Shown here one piece after another: positions 54,009 through 63,862 of a stretch of DNA of 64,000 nucleotides (its first letter is position 1; each line of letters starts with the position of its first letter). Position numbers and translations under genes: made by a program. The DNA lies in NCBI RefSeq assembly GCF_017309385.1, contig NZ_JAFJMJ010000001.1, positions 3,906,001 to 3,970,000 of the forward strand, given 5' to 3'. The DNA comes from Amycolatopsis sp. 195334CR (GTDB taxonomy: Bacteria; Actinomycetota; Actinomycetes; Mycobacteriales; Pseudonocardiaceae). The notes beneath the pieces are model-generated. The model ran no database searches. It saw only the letters and a list, made by a program, of their open reading frames with translations, and was not told the origin of the DNA.

Positions 54009-54623
54009 CTATTCCGGGTCGGGGGCCGCCTTGGCCACCACGCGTCCGGTTGTTGCCGGGGTGACGCGGTCGACCAGCGTCTCGATCAGCGCGTCCAGCG
54101 GAAAGGGGGCGAGCACCTCCGGCAGCGTCAGGTGTTCCACCACCAGGCCGGTCATCGCCAGGTAGAGCAGGAGCACCGTGTCGCGGTCGCCGGGCAGCCC
54201 GGCGTCCAGGTGGAAGCCGATGTTCTCGGCCAGGTTCGCCTTGAGCGTCTCGGTCAGCGTGGCCTGCAGTTCGGGGCGGCGGGTCGCTTCGAGGCGGAGT
54301 TCGAGGAGCGCGAGGTAGTTGACCCGGCCGTCGGAGAGCCGCCGGACGATGTCGTGCATCAGGCGGGTCACCAGCGCGCGATCACGCGGCGCGCGCATGA
54401 TCTCGTCGATCTCGTCGGCGCCGGGGCCGAGTCTGAGGTGGATGCGCTGGCCCGCCTGGGTGAGCAGGTCGTCGCGGTTGGCGAAGTAGTTGGACGCGGT
54501 GCCGACCGGGACGCCGGCTGCCGCGTCGACCGCGCGGAAGGTCAGCCCGCGAGCGCCCTCGCGCGCCAGCACCTCGATGGTCGCGTCGACGAGGGCAGCT
54601 CGCCTGGCCTGGTTGCGCCGCAT
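54009..54623 (-). CDS. TetR-family transcriptional regulator
   Basis: A 204-residue repressor. HTH: RRAALVDATIEVLAREGARGLTFRAVDAAAGVPVGTASNYFANRDDLLTQAG. The ligand domain is Leu/Ala-rich (LLELRLEATRRPELQATLTETLKANLAENIGF). ATG at 54623 is chosen as the longer frame overlaps the divergent promoter. It is divergent from the ABC exporter genes, with a palindrome in their promoter, so it is likely the exporter repressor. Its stop is one base from the pseudokinase start region. Confidence 0.9.
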   Translation of the reverse strand: MRRNQARRAALVDATIEVLAREGARGLTFRAVDAAAGVPVGTASNYFANRDDLLTQAGQRIHLRLGPGADEIDEIMRAPRDRALVTRLMHDIVRRLSDGRVNYLALLELRLEATRRPELQATLTETLKANLAENIGFHLDAGLPGDRDTVLLLYLAMTGLVVEHLTLPEVLAPFPLDALIETLVDRVTPATTGRVVAKAAPDPE

Positions 54624-54682
54624 GAGCCGGAGACTACTACGCCTGAAGTGGTCAAGCCAGTGGGCCGTGCCTCGCCGCCCTT

Positions 54683-54714
54683 TTGCCAATCGAACCGTAT
54701 GCTGTACGGTACAG
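54683..54714 (+). promoter_or_regulatory. Promoter and palindromic operator of the ABC exporter
   Basis: TTGCCA (54683-54688) and TACGGT (54705-54710) are 16 bp apart. CTGTAC-G-GTACAG (54702-54714) is a perfect 13-bp palindrome over the -10, and ACCGTA-TGCTG-TACGGT (54695-54711 region) is an overlapping second inverted repeat. This is where the divergent TetR protein would bind. Confidence 0.6.
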
Positions 54715-54732
54715 TGCACGGAAGGGAGTCCG

Positions 54733-55689
54733 ATGAGTTCTGACGAGTTCGCCGTCCAAGCCGACGGCCTGCGCAAGCACTACGGCGACAAGCGCGCCCT
54801 GGACGGCTTCGACCTGCGCGTACCCCGCGGTTCGGTCTGCGGTCTGCTGGGCCCGAACGGGGCGGGCAAGACCACCTCGGTGCGCATCCTCGCCACCCTC
54901 GTCCGCCTCGACGGGGGACAGGCGCGCGTCGGCGGGTTCGACGTGGCGACCGAGCCACACCGCGTGCGCCGCACCATCGGGCTGGTCGGTCAGCACGCGG
55001 CGGTCGACGAGGTGCTCAGCGGTCACCAGAACCTGGTCATGTTCGCGCGCCTGCACCACCTGGACCGGCGCGCCGCGCAACGGCGGGCCGCCGAGCTGCT
55101 CACCCGGTTCGGCCTCGCCGACACCGGGACCAAGCCGGTCAAGTCCTACTCCGGCGGCATGCGGCGACGGCTGGACCTGGCGGCGAGCATGATCCTCGCG
55201 CCGGCCGTGCTGTTCCTCGACGAACCCACCGTCGGGCTGGACCCGCGCGGGCGCAACGAGGTCTGGGAGGCCGTGCGCGAGCTGGTCGCCGACGGCACCA
55301 CGGTCCTGCTCACCACCCAGTACCTCGACGAGGCCGACCAGCTCGCCGACCGCATCGCGGTGATCGACCACGGCCGCGTCATCGCCGAGGGCAGCCCGGG
55401 CGAACTGAAGTCGCGGATCGGCGGCGACCGGATCGACGTCATCCCGCACCACGCGGCCGACCTCGCCAAAGCCGCCGAGGCGCTGAAAACCCTGCTCGGC
55501 GGCGAACCGGACGTCGATCCCGACACGCGCCGGATCAGCGTCCGCGTCACCGGGCACGCCGCCGCGCTGCCCGGTGTGGTGCGCGCGCTCGACGACGCCG
55601 GGGTCCGCCTCGACGACCTCGCCCTGCGCCTGCCCACGCTCGACGAAGTGTTCCTGCAGCTCACCGGCCGGACGGAGGCAACGGTATGA
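54733..55689 (+). CDS. ABC transporter ATP-binding protein (DrrA-type)
   Basis: A 318-residue ATPase. Walker A GLLGPNGAGKTTSVRILATL, Q-loop GLVGQHAAVDEVLSG, signature YSGGMRRRLDLAASMI, Walker B AVLFLDEPTVGLDP, H-loop LLTTQYLDEADQ, and the C-terminal DrrA regulatory region (LPTLDEVFLQLTGR). DrrA proteins power drug efflux with a DrrB permease, which is next. GGGAG before the ATG; a TetR operator lies upstream. Confidence 0.95.
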   Translation: MSSDEFAVQADGLRKHYGDKRALDGFDLRVPRGSVCGLLGPNGAGKTTSVRILATLVRLDGGQARVGGFDVATEPHRVRRTIGLVGQHAAVDEVLSGHQNLVMFARLHHLDRRAAQRRAAELLTRFGLADTGTKPVKSYSGGMRRRLDLAASMILAPAVLFLDEPTVGLDPRGRNEVWEAVRELVADGTTVLLTTQYLDEADQLADRIAVIDHGRVIAEGSPGELKSRIGGDRIDVIPHHAADLAKAAEALKTLLGGEPDVDPDTRRISVRVTGHAAALPGVVRALDDAGVRLDDLALRLPTLDEVFLQLTGRTEATV

Positions 55690-56489
55690 CCACGACCGAC
55701 CACGGGGTTCGCTGGCTGCTCGCCGACAGCTGGACGCTGACCCAGCGCGGGTTCGCGCACTGGGCGCGCAATCCCGGGCCGATCATCTTCGGCCTGCTGT
55801 TCAACGTGCTGATCGTGCTGATGTTCGCCTTCCTGTTCGGCGGCGCGATGCGGGTCCCCGGCGGCGGGGACTACCGGGAGTTCCTGATGCCCGGCATGTT
55901 CGTGATGACCATGCTCTTCGGCGTCGGCATGACCGCCACCGCGGTGCTCGCCGACGTCGAACGCGGGGTCACCGACCGGTTCCGGGCGATGCCGATGGCC
56001 TCGGCCTCGGTGCTGGTCGGCCGGGCGGTGGCGGATCTGGTGCTGGCGGCGGTCACCCTGGTGGTGATGGTGCTGGCCGGGCTGGCCATCGGCTGGTCGG
56101 TGCACGGCACGCCGGCCGAGGCGGTGACCGCCTTCGGGCTGATCCTGTTGCTGCGCTTCGCGTTGATCTGGGTGGGTGTCTACATCGGACTGACGTTGCG
56201 CGGGCCGGAGGCGATGACCGGGGTGCACACCCTGGAGTTCCCGGTGGGTTTCCTGTCCAGCGCCTTCGTCTCACCGGACACCATGCCGGGCTGGCTCGGC
56301 GCGATCGCCGAGTGGAACCCGCTCTCGGCCACCTCGGCCGCGATCCGCGACCTGTTCGGGAATCCCGGTGTGACCGGGGATTCGTGGGTGGTCCGGCACG
56401 CCGCGGAAATGGCGGTGGTCTGGCCGCTGGTCCTGCTCGCGGTGTTCCTGCCGCTGTCGATCCGGGCGTACCGGCGGCTCAGCCGGTAG
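55686..56489 (+). CDS. ABC-2 type transporter permease (DrrB-type)
   Basis: A 267-residue permease with six predicted membrane helices, e.g. IIFGLLFNVLIVLMFAFLFGG, EFLMPGMFVMTMLFGVGMTATAVL, LVLAAVTLVVMVLAGLAIGW and LILLLRFALIWVGVYIGL. The segment GVTDRFRAMPMASASVLVGR is typical of DrrB/ABC-2 proteins. ATG overlaps the ATPase stop (ATGA). It forms the exporter with the preceding protein. The stop region overlaps a convergent DUF2993 gene by 11 bases. Confidence 0.93.
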   Translation: MTTTDHGVRWLLADSWTLTQRGFAHWARNPGPIIFGLLFNVLIVLMFAFLFGGAMRVPGGGDYREFLMPGMFVMTMLFGVGMTATAVLADVERGVTDRFRAMPMASASVLVGRAVADLVLAAVTLVVMVLAGLAIGWSVHGTPAEAVTAFGLILLLRFALIWVGVYIGLTLRGPEAMTGVHTLEFPVGFLSSAFVSPDTMPGWLGAIAEWNPLSATSAAIRDLFGNPGVTGDSWVVRHAAEMAVVWPLVLLAVFLPLSIRAYRRLSR

Positions 56490-57207
56490 ACCGCAGCACC
56501 CAGCCCAGCAGGTCGAGCAACGGCACCCGCGCCAGCCGCTCCGGCCACTGGGCGGCGGCGAGTTCGAGCACGAGTTCGCCGGGCCGCACCGCGATCCCGG
56601 TCAACCGCAGGCCTTCCGGGAATTCCGGCAGGTCGAGCGTGATCGGGTCGACGCGGGTTGGCAGGCGCAGACCGGCGACGCGGAGTTCGCGGGGGACGAG
56701 GACCACCGCGTCGCCGGTCAGCGTGGGCACCAGGTCGAGGTGACCGAGCCGCGGTGCCTTCGCCCAGCGGACGCGGCCGAACCCGTCGGCCAGTTCCGCG
56801 ACCAGATCCGGGCGGAGTTCCGCGATCCGCTCGGCGACCACCTCCGCCGCGACCCTGACCTCCAGCTCCACCGAGGCCGGGGTCGCGGTGATCGCGGGCA
56901 GCGACCGGATCCGCACGTCCCGCCCGACCACGGTGACCCGCCGCAGCGGGACCTCCGCCCAGTTCACCCGATCGGCGACCAGCCGGACGTCCCCGAGCCT
57001 GCCCGCGGCCAGCCGCAGCGTGTCCGCTTCGTAGTCCAGTTCGGTCACGGTGAATTCGACGTCACGGCCGTCGACCCGCACGGCGAGCCGCCGCCCGGTC
57101 ACCCGTTCCGCGGCCGTGCGCAGGATCGCCGCCGGGCTGAGCGCCGTTCCCGGCACCAGCGCCGCGGCCAGTCCGGCCAGTTCGCCGAACAAGTTCCCGC
57201 CGTCCAT
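56479..57207 (-). CDS. DUF2993 (LmeA-like) phospholipid-binding protein
   Basis: A 242-residue protein with the DUF2993 layout: VRVDGRDVEFTVTELDYEADTLRLAAGRLGDVRLVADRVNWAEVPLRRVTVVGRDVRIRS and a C-terminal LDLPEFPEGLRLTGIAVRPGELVLELAAAQWP. Mycobacterial relatives (LmeA) bind phospholipid and support lipomannan elongation. No signal peptide is visible here, although the first 40 residues contain an amphipathic Leu/Ala stretch. It is divergent from the DUF4132 gene. Confidence 0.78.
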   Translation of the reverse strand: MDGGNLFGELAGLAAALVPGTALSPAAILRTAAERVTGRRLAVRVDGRDVEFTVTELDYEADTLRLAAGRLGDVRLVADRVNWAEVPLRRVTVVGRDVRIRSLPAITATPASVELEVRVAAEVVAERIAELRPDLVAELADGFGRVRWAKAPRLGHLDLVPTLTGDAVVLVPRELRVAGLRLPTRVDPITLDLPEFPEGLRLTGIAVRPGELVLELAAAQWPERLARVPLLDLLGWVLRSTG

Positions 57208-57309
57208 CCCCCCAGTGTGAACCAGCGAAAAACCCCGAATCCCGTCAACCCCCCAGTTCTGTCAGACCCCCACCCTAACCTCCCCCCACCAGCACCCAAG
57301 GGGGAAAAA

Positions 57310-60300
57310 ATGCACCACACCGACCCAGCCGAGCACACCTTCACCCAGCCCGCCCACTGGCGCCGCCTGCTCCACCCCCGCCGGGGCGGCCTCCCCGGCC
57401 CGTCCCCGCACCCCGGCAGACAGGCGCTCACCCTCCTGGAACCACTCCTGCCCGCCCTGCGCGACGCCGTGCACCACCCGCGCGGCGAACCCGCCCCGGC
57501 CAAGGCGGCGCTGGCTTTCCTGGACGGTGAGCCCACCCCGCCCGGCGCCGCCGCGCTGGCCTCGATGGTGGCCGTGAAACCAGGCACAGCCCCGAAAAAG
57601 AGCCACCTGGAACGGATCGCCGATCTCTGGCTGCTCGATCACGGCCCCGCCTTCGCCGCCGAAGCCGCCACCTGCCTGCCACTGCTCTCCGCCGGTTTCG
57701 ACGCCGACGGTTTCCACGTGCGCGAAGCGATCCCGCCACCGCGCAACTGCGGCCTGCCCGCCGATCCGGTGGTGCACCGCCTGCGCGCCCACCTGGCCGA
57801 AGCGTCCGAAGTGGACTATCGAACCGCGGTCGGGGTGCTGGCCGGGCACCGGCACACCCCCGGACAACGTGGTGTCGCCGCCTTTCTCGCGCCAGGGGAA
57901 GCGGAATGGGCCGAGGAGTTCGTGGCCGAAGCGCTCGCGCTCGGCCATCGCGCCCCGGCCGAAGCGGTGTTGTGCACGCTGGGCACCGGCGCCCAGCTGG
58001 CCGCGGCGTGCGCGGCCGACACCCTGGCCTGGGCGTTGCGCAATCCGCGGGTGATCCCGACCCTGGTGGACGGTGTCGGCGTGGCGGCGGTACCGGCCCT
58101 GGCCACGTGGGCGACGTACTACGGCGCCGAAACCACCAAGCGGGTGGCCGAGGCGCTGGCCGTGCTCCCGTCCGACGACGCCTTCGAAAGCCTGCTCGAC
58201 CTCGCCGACCACCGACCGGCTCGCGAGGCGTTACCCCTTGCGATGAAACGGTTTCCGGTGCGTTCGCTGCGCCTGCTCGCCCGGCGCTGCGCCGGGCCGT
58301 CGAAACCGGCGAGGTTCGCCGAACGCCTGCTGAGGGCACGGGTATTGGTCGATCCGGTGGTGGTCGACGAAGCCCTGCCCACGCTCGACGAGCAGACTAG
58401 GACGGTGGTCGAGCGGGTACGCGCCGAGAACCGCCCGTTCCCCGAAGCGCCCGAGGACGCCTTGCCCCGGGTGCTCGTCGTGCCACCGTGGGCGAAACCA
58501 CGCGCGATCACCGAGCAGGTCGTGCTCGACCTCGATCCCGGCAAACCACAGGTGACCTGGGCTCCCGGCGAGCGCGAGGCGTGGCGCGCCGCGAAGACGT
58601 GGGCCTTCCAGCAGCCCGACGCCCTGGAAAAGGCCGTCGGCCAACTGCGGGCCGGCGTGCTGGACGCCCACCTGACCGGCCAGCTCCTCGCGCACGGCCC
58701 GGACGAGGTGAGCGGGCCGCTGCTGGAGCGGTGGCGGCCCGCCGATCTCTGGTTCGCCGAATCCTGGCTGCCGCCCGCACTGGCCCGCCACGAACTGGCC
58801 GCGCTACCGCTCGCCCTGCACGTGGCCAGGGCGATCCCGCAGGCCGCGGGCGAATTCCTGGCCCCCTTCGCCAGTGCCGAAGTCGCCGCCTTGATGGCCG
58901 ACTGGCTGGCCCGGCTGAAAGGCCGCGCGCGCGAGGTCGCGCTGGCCTGGCTGGACCGGCACGCCACCACCGCCGCCCGCCTGCTGATCCCGGTCGCGCT
59001 GGGCGAACCGGGCCGGACGCGGTCCGCCGCCGAGGCCGCCGTCGACCACCTCGATCCGGCCATTGTGGACAGAGCCGCCCAGGCGCACGGCCCGGCCGCG
59101 GCCGCCGCGATGTCCCGGTTCCTGGCCACCGACCCGCTCGACGTGCTGCCCGCCCGCATCCCGGAACTGCCGGACTGGGCCGACCCGGCCTCGTTGCCCC
59201 CACTGCTGCTCCCCGACCAGCGAGCGCTCCCGACCGCCGCGGTCCGGTACTTCCTCACCATGCTGGCGATGTCCCGGCCCGGTGAACCGTACGCGGGCGT
59301 CACGATGGTCACCGATCTGCTCGATCGCGGTTCGCTGGCGCGTTTCGGCTGGGAGTTGTTCGAGGCCTGGCAGGCCGTCGGCTCACCGAGCGCGCACGGC
59401 TGGCCGCTCAGCGCGCTGGCCTGGCTCGGTGACGACGAAGTGGCCCGTGAACTCGCGGTGGTCATCCGCGCGCTGCCGGGCGAAGGCGGGCACATCCGGG
59501 CCGTGCTCGGCCTGGACGTGCTGGCCGAGCTGGGCACCGACACCGCGTTGATGCAGCTGCACGCCATCGCGCAGAAGGTGAAGTTCAAGGCGCTCAAGGC
59601 CCGCGCCACGGACAAGATCACCGAGGTGGCCACCGGGCTCGGGCTGACCGCCGAGCAACTGGCCGACCGGCTGGTCCCCGGGTTCGGCCTGTCCGCCGAG
59701 GGCAAGCTCCGGCTGGACTACGGGCCGCGCCAGTTCCTCGTCGGGTTCGACGAGCAGCTCAAGCCGTTCGTCACCGATACCGACGGCAAACGCCGCCGCG
59801 AGCTGCCCAAACCCGGGGTCCGCGACGACGCCGACCGGGCCACGGCCGCCCGGAAGCGGTTCGCCGCCTTGAAGAAGGACGTGCGCACGGTCGCCGCCGA
59901 CCAGGTCCGCCGCCTCGAACGCGCCATGGTGCACGGTCGCGAGTGGACGGTCGACGAGTTCCGGCGGCTGTTCGTCGAGCACCCGCTGCTCTGGCACATC
60001 GCCCGCCGCCTGGTCTGGCTGGCCGATTCCGGGGACGGGGTGCGTGCGTTCCGCATCGCCGAGGACCGCACGTTCGCCGACGTGGCCGACAACCCGTTCC
60101 GCCTGACCGACGGCGACACCGTCCGGATAGCCCATCCTGTGCACCTCGGCGAGACCGTGGCCGCCTGGGCGGAACTGTTCGCCGACTACGAGATCCTGCA
60201 ACCCTTCCGCCAGCTCGGCCGCGAGGTGCACAAGCTGACCGCGGCCGAACGCGCGCACCACCGGCTCGACCGGTTCGCCGACCACACCGTGCCCGCCGGA

Positions 60301-60594
60301 AAGCTGTTCGGCCTCGGCCGGTCCGGCTGGGAGCGGTCCGCCGCGCAGGACGACGGCATGCGGCCGTGGCTGTTCCGCCGGGTCGGCGAGGCGAGCGCGG
60401 TGGTCATCGGCCTCGATCCCGGCATCCCGTTCGGGCTGGTGGACGAGCTCCCCGAGCAGCGGATCACCGCGGTCTGGCTGAACGACCGGCCGGAGGGCGC
60501 GCTGATGCCGCGGGTCTCCGGCCTGAGCTTCGGTTCGCTCGACCCGGTGACCGCCTCCGAGGTGCTCGCCGAACTCACCGAGCTGATCCGATGA
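57310..60594 (+). CDS. DUF4132-domain protein (YehI-like)
   Basis: A 1094-residue protein. Most of it is helical-repeat-like (Ala/Leu-rich segments such as LASMVAVKPGTAPKKSHLERIADLWLLDHG and AAMSRFLATDPLDVLPARIPELPDW). The C-terminal third has the DUF4132 pattern: ARKRFAALKKDVRTVAADQVRRLERAMVHGREWTVDEFRRLFVEHPLLWHIARRLVWL, then DYEILQPFRQLGREVHKLTAAERA and RFADHTVPAGKLFGLGRSGWERS. There is no N-terminal WGR domain. ATG at 57310 has GGGGGA upstream. It heads the DUF4132-MoxR-DUF5682-VWA operon, as in E. coli yehI/yehL/yehM/yehP. Confidence 0.87.
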   Translation: MHHTDPAEHTFTQPAHWRRLLHPRRGGLPGPSPHPGRQALTLLEPLLPALRDAVHHPRGEPAPAKAALAFLDGEPTPPGAAALASMVAVKPGTAPKKSHLERIADLWLLDHGPAFAAEAATCLPLLSAGFDADGFHVREAIPPPRNCGLPADPVVHRLRAHLAEASEVDYRTAVGVLAGHRHTPGQRGVAAFLAPGEAEWAEEFVAEALALGHRAPAEAVLCTLGTGAQLAAACAADTLAWALRNPRVIPTLVDGVGVAAVPALATWATYYGAETTKRVAEALAVLPSDDAFESLLDLADHRPAREALPLAMKRFPVRSLRLLARRCAGPSKPARFAERLLRARVLVDPVVVDEALPTLDEQTRTVVERVRAENRPFPEAPEDALPRVLVVPPWAKPRAITEQVVLDLDPGKPQVTWAPGEREAWRAAKTWAFQQPDALEKAVGQLRAGVLDAHLTGQLLAHGPDEVSGPLLERWRPADLWFAESWLPPALARHELAALPLALHVARAIPQAAGEFLAPFASAEVAALMADWLARLKGRAREVALAWLDRHATTAARLLIPVALGEPGRTRSAAEAAVDHLDPAIVDRAAQAHGPAAAAAMSRFLATDPLDVLPARIPELPDWADPASLPPLLLPDQRALPTAAVRYFLTMLAMSRPGEPYAGVTMVTDLLDRGSLARFGWELFEAWQAVGSPSAHGWPLSALAWLGDDEVARELAVVIRALPGEGGHIRAVLGLDVLAELGTDTALMQLHAIAQKVKFKALKARATDKITEVATGLGLTAEQLADRLVPGFGLSAEGKLRLDYGPRQFLVGFDEQLKPFVTDTDGKRRRELPKPGVRDDADRATAARKRFAALKKDVRTVAADQVRRLERAMVHGREWTVDEFRRLFVEHPLLWHIARRLVWLADSGDGVRAFRIAEDRTFADVADNPFRLTDGDTVRIAHPVHLGETVAAWAELFADYEILQPFRQLGREVHKLTAAERAHHRLDRFADHTVPAGKLFGLGRSGWERSAAQDDGMRPWLFRRVGEASAVVIGLDPGIPFGLVDELPEQRITAVWLNDRPEGALMPRVSGLSFGSLDPVTASEVLAELTELIR

Positions 60595-61676
60595 CGGCAC
60601 CGAAAGCGCCGAGCGAGGTCCAGCGCCCGCCAGCCGAAGTGCGCCACGCCGAGGAACTGGCCCGGCTGCGCGAGACCGATCACGATCCGCGGCCGCCGGG
60701 CTGGGCACTGAGCCTGCGTGCCGCCCGCCGGTTCATCGTCGGTGACGAACAGGCGGGCGTGCGCGGGAAGTTCGTCGGCGATCCATCCCTTGTGGACAGA
60801 GCGCTGGTGGCACTGGCGACGAACCGCGGGCTGTTGCTGCTCGGCCGCCCGGGCACGGCGAAGTCCCTGCTGTCCGAACTGATCGCGGCCGCGATCAGCG
60901 GTGATTCCACGCTGACCGTGCAGGGCGGTGCGGCCACCACCGAGGACCAGATCAGGTACTCGTGGAACTACGCGATGCTGGTCGCCGAGGGCCCGTCGCC
61001 GCGGTCCCTGGTTCCCGCGCCGATGCTGCGCGGGATGCGCGAGGGCCGCGTGGTGCGGTTCGAGGAGTTGACCCGCTGTCCGCTGGAAGTCCAGGACTGC
61101 CTGCTTTCCCTGCTGTCGGAACGGGTACTGGCGATTCCCGAGCTGTCCGGCGAGCACGCGGCGGTGTTCGCCGCGCCGGGCTTCAACGTCATCGCCACGG
61201 CCAACACCGACGATCGCGGGGTCAACGAGATGAGCACCGCGCTCAAACGGCGGTTCACCTTCGAGACGGTGTTCCCGATCGCCGATTTCGACACCGAGCT
61301 GGAGTTGGTCCGCGCCGAGGCCGCCGCGTTGCTCGACCGGTCCGGCGTCGGCGCGGCGCCGGACCGCGATCTGCTCTCCGTGCTGGTCACCACCTTCCGC
61401 GAGCTGCGCGAGGGCACCGGTGCGGAGCGCCCGTCGGCCGTGCTGAGCACCGCGGAGGCGGTTTCGGTGGCGCACGCGGTCGGCGTGCGCGGCTGGTACC
61501 TGCGTGGTGAACCGGGCACTGCGGCGGATCTGGTCGAATGCCTCGCCGGGACCGCGGTGAAGGACAGCGAGCCGGATCTGACCCGGCTCCGCCGTTACCT
61601 GGAGCACCAGGTCCCTCGTAAGCAGGGCGCGTACTGGCGCGCGCTGCACGAGGCTCGCGATCGGCTGCCGGGCTGA
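60591..61676 (+). CDS. MoxR-like AAA+ ATPase of the DUF4132/VWA operon (YehL-like)
   Basis: A 361-residue ATPase distinct from the one at 48609. Walker A LLLLGRPGTAKSLLSELIAAAI, Walker B REGRVVRFEELTRCPLEVQDCLLSLLSE, sensor segment FNVIATANTDDRGVNEMSTALKRRFTFETVF, and a C-terminal helical lid (LSTAEAVSVAHAVGVRGWYL). The GxPGTAKS form is typical of the YehL/RavA-type group rather than classical MoxR. The ATG overlaps the DUF4132 stop (ATGA), and the next start overlaps its stop. Confidence 0.92.
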   Translation: MTAPKAPSEVQRPPAEVRHAEELARLRETDHDPRPPGWALSLRAARRFIVGDEQAGVRGKFVGDPSLVDRALVALATNRGLLLLGRPGTAKSLLSELIAAAISGDSTLTVQGGAATTEDQIRYSWNYAMLVAEGPSPRSLVPAPMLRGMREGRVVRFEELTRCPLEVQDCLLSLLSERVLAIPELSGEHAAVFAAPGFNVIATANTDDRGVNEMSTALKRRFTFETVFPIADFDTELELVRAEAAALLDRSGVGAAPDRDLLSVLVTTFRELREGTGAERPSAVLSTAEAVSVAHAVGVRGWYLRGEPGTAADLVECLAGTAVKDSEPDLTRLRRYLEHQVPRKQGAYWRALHEARDRLPG

Positions 61677-63862
61677 TGGCCGCCACCTTTCTCGGGGTCC
61701 GCCACCACAGCCCGGCGTGCGCGCGGCTGGCCGGCTCCGTGATCCACCGGCTGCGACCGGCGCACGTGCTGGTCGAGGGCCCGGCCGAGCTGAACGGCAG
61801 GCTGGGCGAGTTGCTGCTCGGGCACCAGCTGCCGATCGCGGTCTTCAGCCACTACCGCGACGCCCGGCGCACCCTGGCGTCCTGGAGCCCGTTCTGCGAG
61901 TACTCGCCGGAGTGGGTCGCGCTGACCACCGGGCTGGCGGTGGGCGCGCAGGTGCGGTTCATCGACCTGCCCGCGTGGCATCCCGCGCTGGCCACCCGGC
62001 GCAACCGCTACACCGACGCCGAAGACCGGTACGCCGACGCCGTGGCCCGGCTCTGCGCGACCTTCGCCGTGGACAACGCGGATTCGTTGTGGGACAGGCT
62101 GTTCGAGGTCGAGCCACCGGACGGTTTGCCCGAGCGGCTGACCGCCTACTTCGACCTGCTGCGCGGTGAATCCGAAGCGAGTGAGGACGACGCGGCACGT
62201 GAGCGCTACATGGCGTCGTGGGTGCGGGCCGCGGTCGCCGACGCCGGTGCGGCGCCGGTGGTCGTGGTCACCGGCGGTTTCCACCGGCCCGCACTGGAAC
62301 GCCTGGCCGCGGGCGAATCCGACGGCTGGCCGGAGGTCCCGGCCCCGCCGCCGGGCGCCACCGGGGAGAGCTTCCTGGTGCCGTACTCGTTCCGGCGGCT
62401 GGACGCGTTCACCGGCTACCAGTCCGGCATGCCGTCGCCGGAGTATTACCAGCTCCTGTGGGAAGGCGGGCCGGAAGCGGCGGCGGCCGGGTTGATCGAA
62501 GCCGTGGTGACCCGGCTGCGCCGCCGTGGCCTCCCGGTCTCCACCGCGGATCTGGTCACCGCGCACGCGCTGGCTGCCGGGCTGGCGAACCTGCGCGGGC
62601 ACCCGCGTCCCGCGCGCGCCGATATCCTCGACGCGCTCGCGAGCACGTTGATCGCGGACGACCTCGAGCAACGGCTCCCGTGGAGCACCCGAGGGCCGCT
62701 GCGGGCGGGCGCGCACCCGGCCGTGGTCGAGATGGTCGCCGCGCTCAGCGGGGACCGCACCGGCCGTCTGCACCCCGACACCCCGGCGCCACCGCTGGTC
62801 CGCGCGGTCACCACCGAACTGGCCGAACTCGGGCTCGACGGCGACGGTCCGGTCCGCCTCGATCTCGGTCGCGACGGGCGGCGCAGCCGCGTCCTGCACC
62901 GGTTGCGCGTACTGGAGATCCCGGGTTTCGAACGGCAGCGCGGCCCCGGCTCGGGCGCCGATCCGGTGTGCACCGAACAGTGGCGGCTGACCGTGACGGA
63001 GCTGCGCCTGCCCATGTTGATCGAGGCGGGCGCGTACGGCGGCACCCCGGCCGACGCGGCCGCCGCGGTGCTCGCCGAACGCGCTGCGGGCGCGGAGGTC
63101 GGCGAGTTGGCCGGTGTGCTGTTCGACGCGGTGCTGTGCGGGGTGGTCGACCTCGCCGAACAGCTCACGGCCGAGTTGCGGACCGGCCTGGCTGCCGCGG
63201 CCGATCTCGGTGCGCTGGGCCGGGTGCTGGCGGTGGTGCTCGGCCTGTGGCGGCATGGTGACCTCTGGCAGACAGCGGGCAGCGATGCGCTGGCCGAGGT
63301 GCTGACCGCCGCCGTGCCCAGGCTGTTGTGGCTGGCCGAAGGCGTGCGCGGTGGTCCGGCGCCCGCCGACGCCGATCGGCTCGACGCGATGGTGGCCCTG
63401 CGCGACGCCCTGCGGTACGCCACGCCGATGCTCGATCCGGCGGCCGTGCTCGCGGCGTGCCGTCGGATAGCCGCCGATCCGGGCGCGCCACCCGATCTGC
63501 GCGGTGCGGCCTCCGGTCTCGTCTGGTCTTCAGGGGCAGGCGATCCGGTCGGCGCGATCCCCGGCGGACCGCACACCGTCGGCGATTGGCTGGCCGGGCT
63601 GTTCGCGGTGGCCAGGGCGCAGGTGCTCGCCGGGAACCAGGTGCTGACCGTGCTCGACGAGCTGGTCGGCGGGATGGCGGACGAGGAGTTCCTGGTCGCG
63701 TTGCCCGCGCTGCGCCAGGCGTTCGCCTACTTCCCGCCGTACGAACGCCGTCAGCTCGCCGCCGCACTGCGCCGCGAACCACCGGCGGCGCCACCGGTGC
63801 CCGCCGACCCGTCCATCGAGTCCACAGTAGACGCTTTACTCAGAGCGGAGGGCCTGTGCTGA
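61676..63862 (+). CDS. DUF5682-family protein (YehM-like)
   Basis: A 728-residue protein recognised by its start ATFLGVRHHSPACARLAGSVIHRLRPAHVLVEGPAELN, the following PIAVFSHYRDARRTLASWSPFCEYSPEWVAL, and IDLPAWHPA; this front region resembles TraB/haem-binding-like folds with conserved His and Glu. The rest is helical repeats (GTAADADRLDAMVALRDALRYATPMLD...RIAADPGAPPDLRGAASGLVWSSG). Family function is unknown; it accompanies MoxR and VWA genes. ATG overlaps the previous stop (TGATG). Confidence 0.88.
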   Translation: MAATFLGVRHHSPACARLAGSVIHRLRPAHVLVEGPAELNGRLGELLLGHQLPIAVFSHYRDARRTLASWSPFCEYSPEWVALTTGLAVGAQVRFIDLPAWHPALATRRNRYTDAEDRYADAVARLCATFAVDNADSLWDRLFEVEPPDGLPERLTAYFDLLRGESEASEDDAARERYMASWVRAAVADAGAAPVVVVTGGFHRPALERLAAGESDGWPEVPAPPPGATGESFLVPYSFRRLDAFTGYQSGMPSPEYYQLLWEGGPEAAAAGLIEAVVTRLRRRGLPVSTADLVTAHALAAGLANLRGHPRPARADILDALASTLIADDLEQRLPWSTRGPLRAGAHPAVVEMVAALSGDRTGRLHPDTPAPPLVRAVTTELAELGLDGDGPVRLDLGRDGRRSRVLHRLRVLEIPGFERQRGPGSGADPVCTEQWRLTVTELRLPMLIEAGAYGGTPADAAAAVLAERAAGAEVGELAGVLFDAVLCGVVDLAEQLTAELRTGLAAAADLGALGRVLAVVLGLWRHGDLWQTAGSDALAEVLTAAVPRLLWLAEGVRGGPAPADADRLDAMVALRDALRYATPMLDPAAVLAACRRIAADPGAPPDLRGAASGLVWSSGAGDPVGAIPGGPHTVGDWLAGLFAVARAQVLAGNQVLTVLDELVGGMADEEFLVALPALRQAFAYFPPYERRQLAAALRREPPAAPPVPADPSIESTVDALLRAEGLC

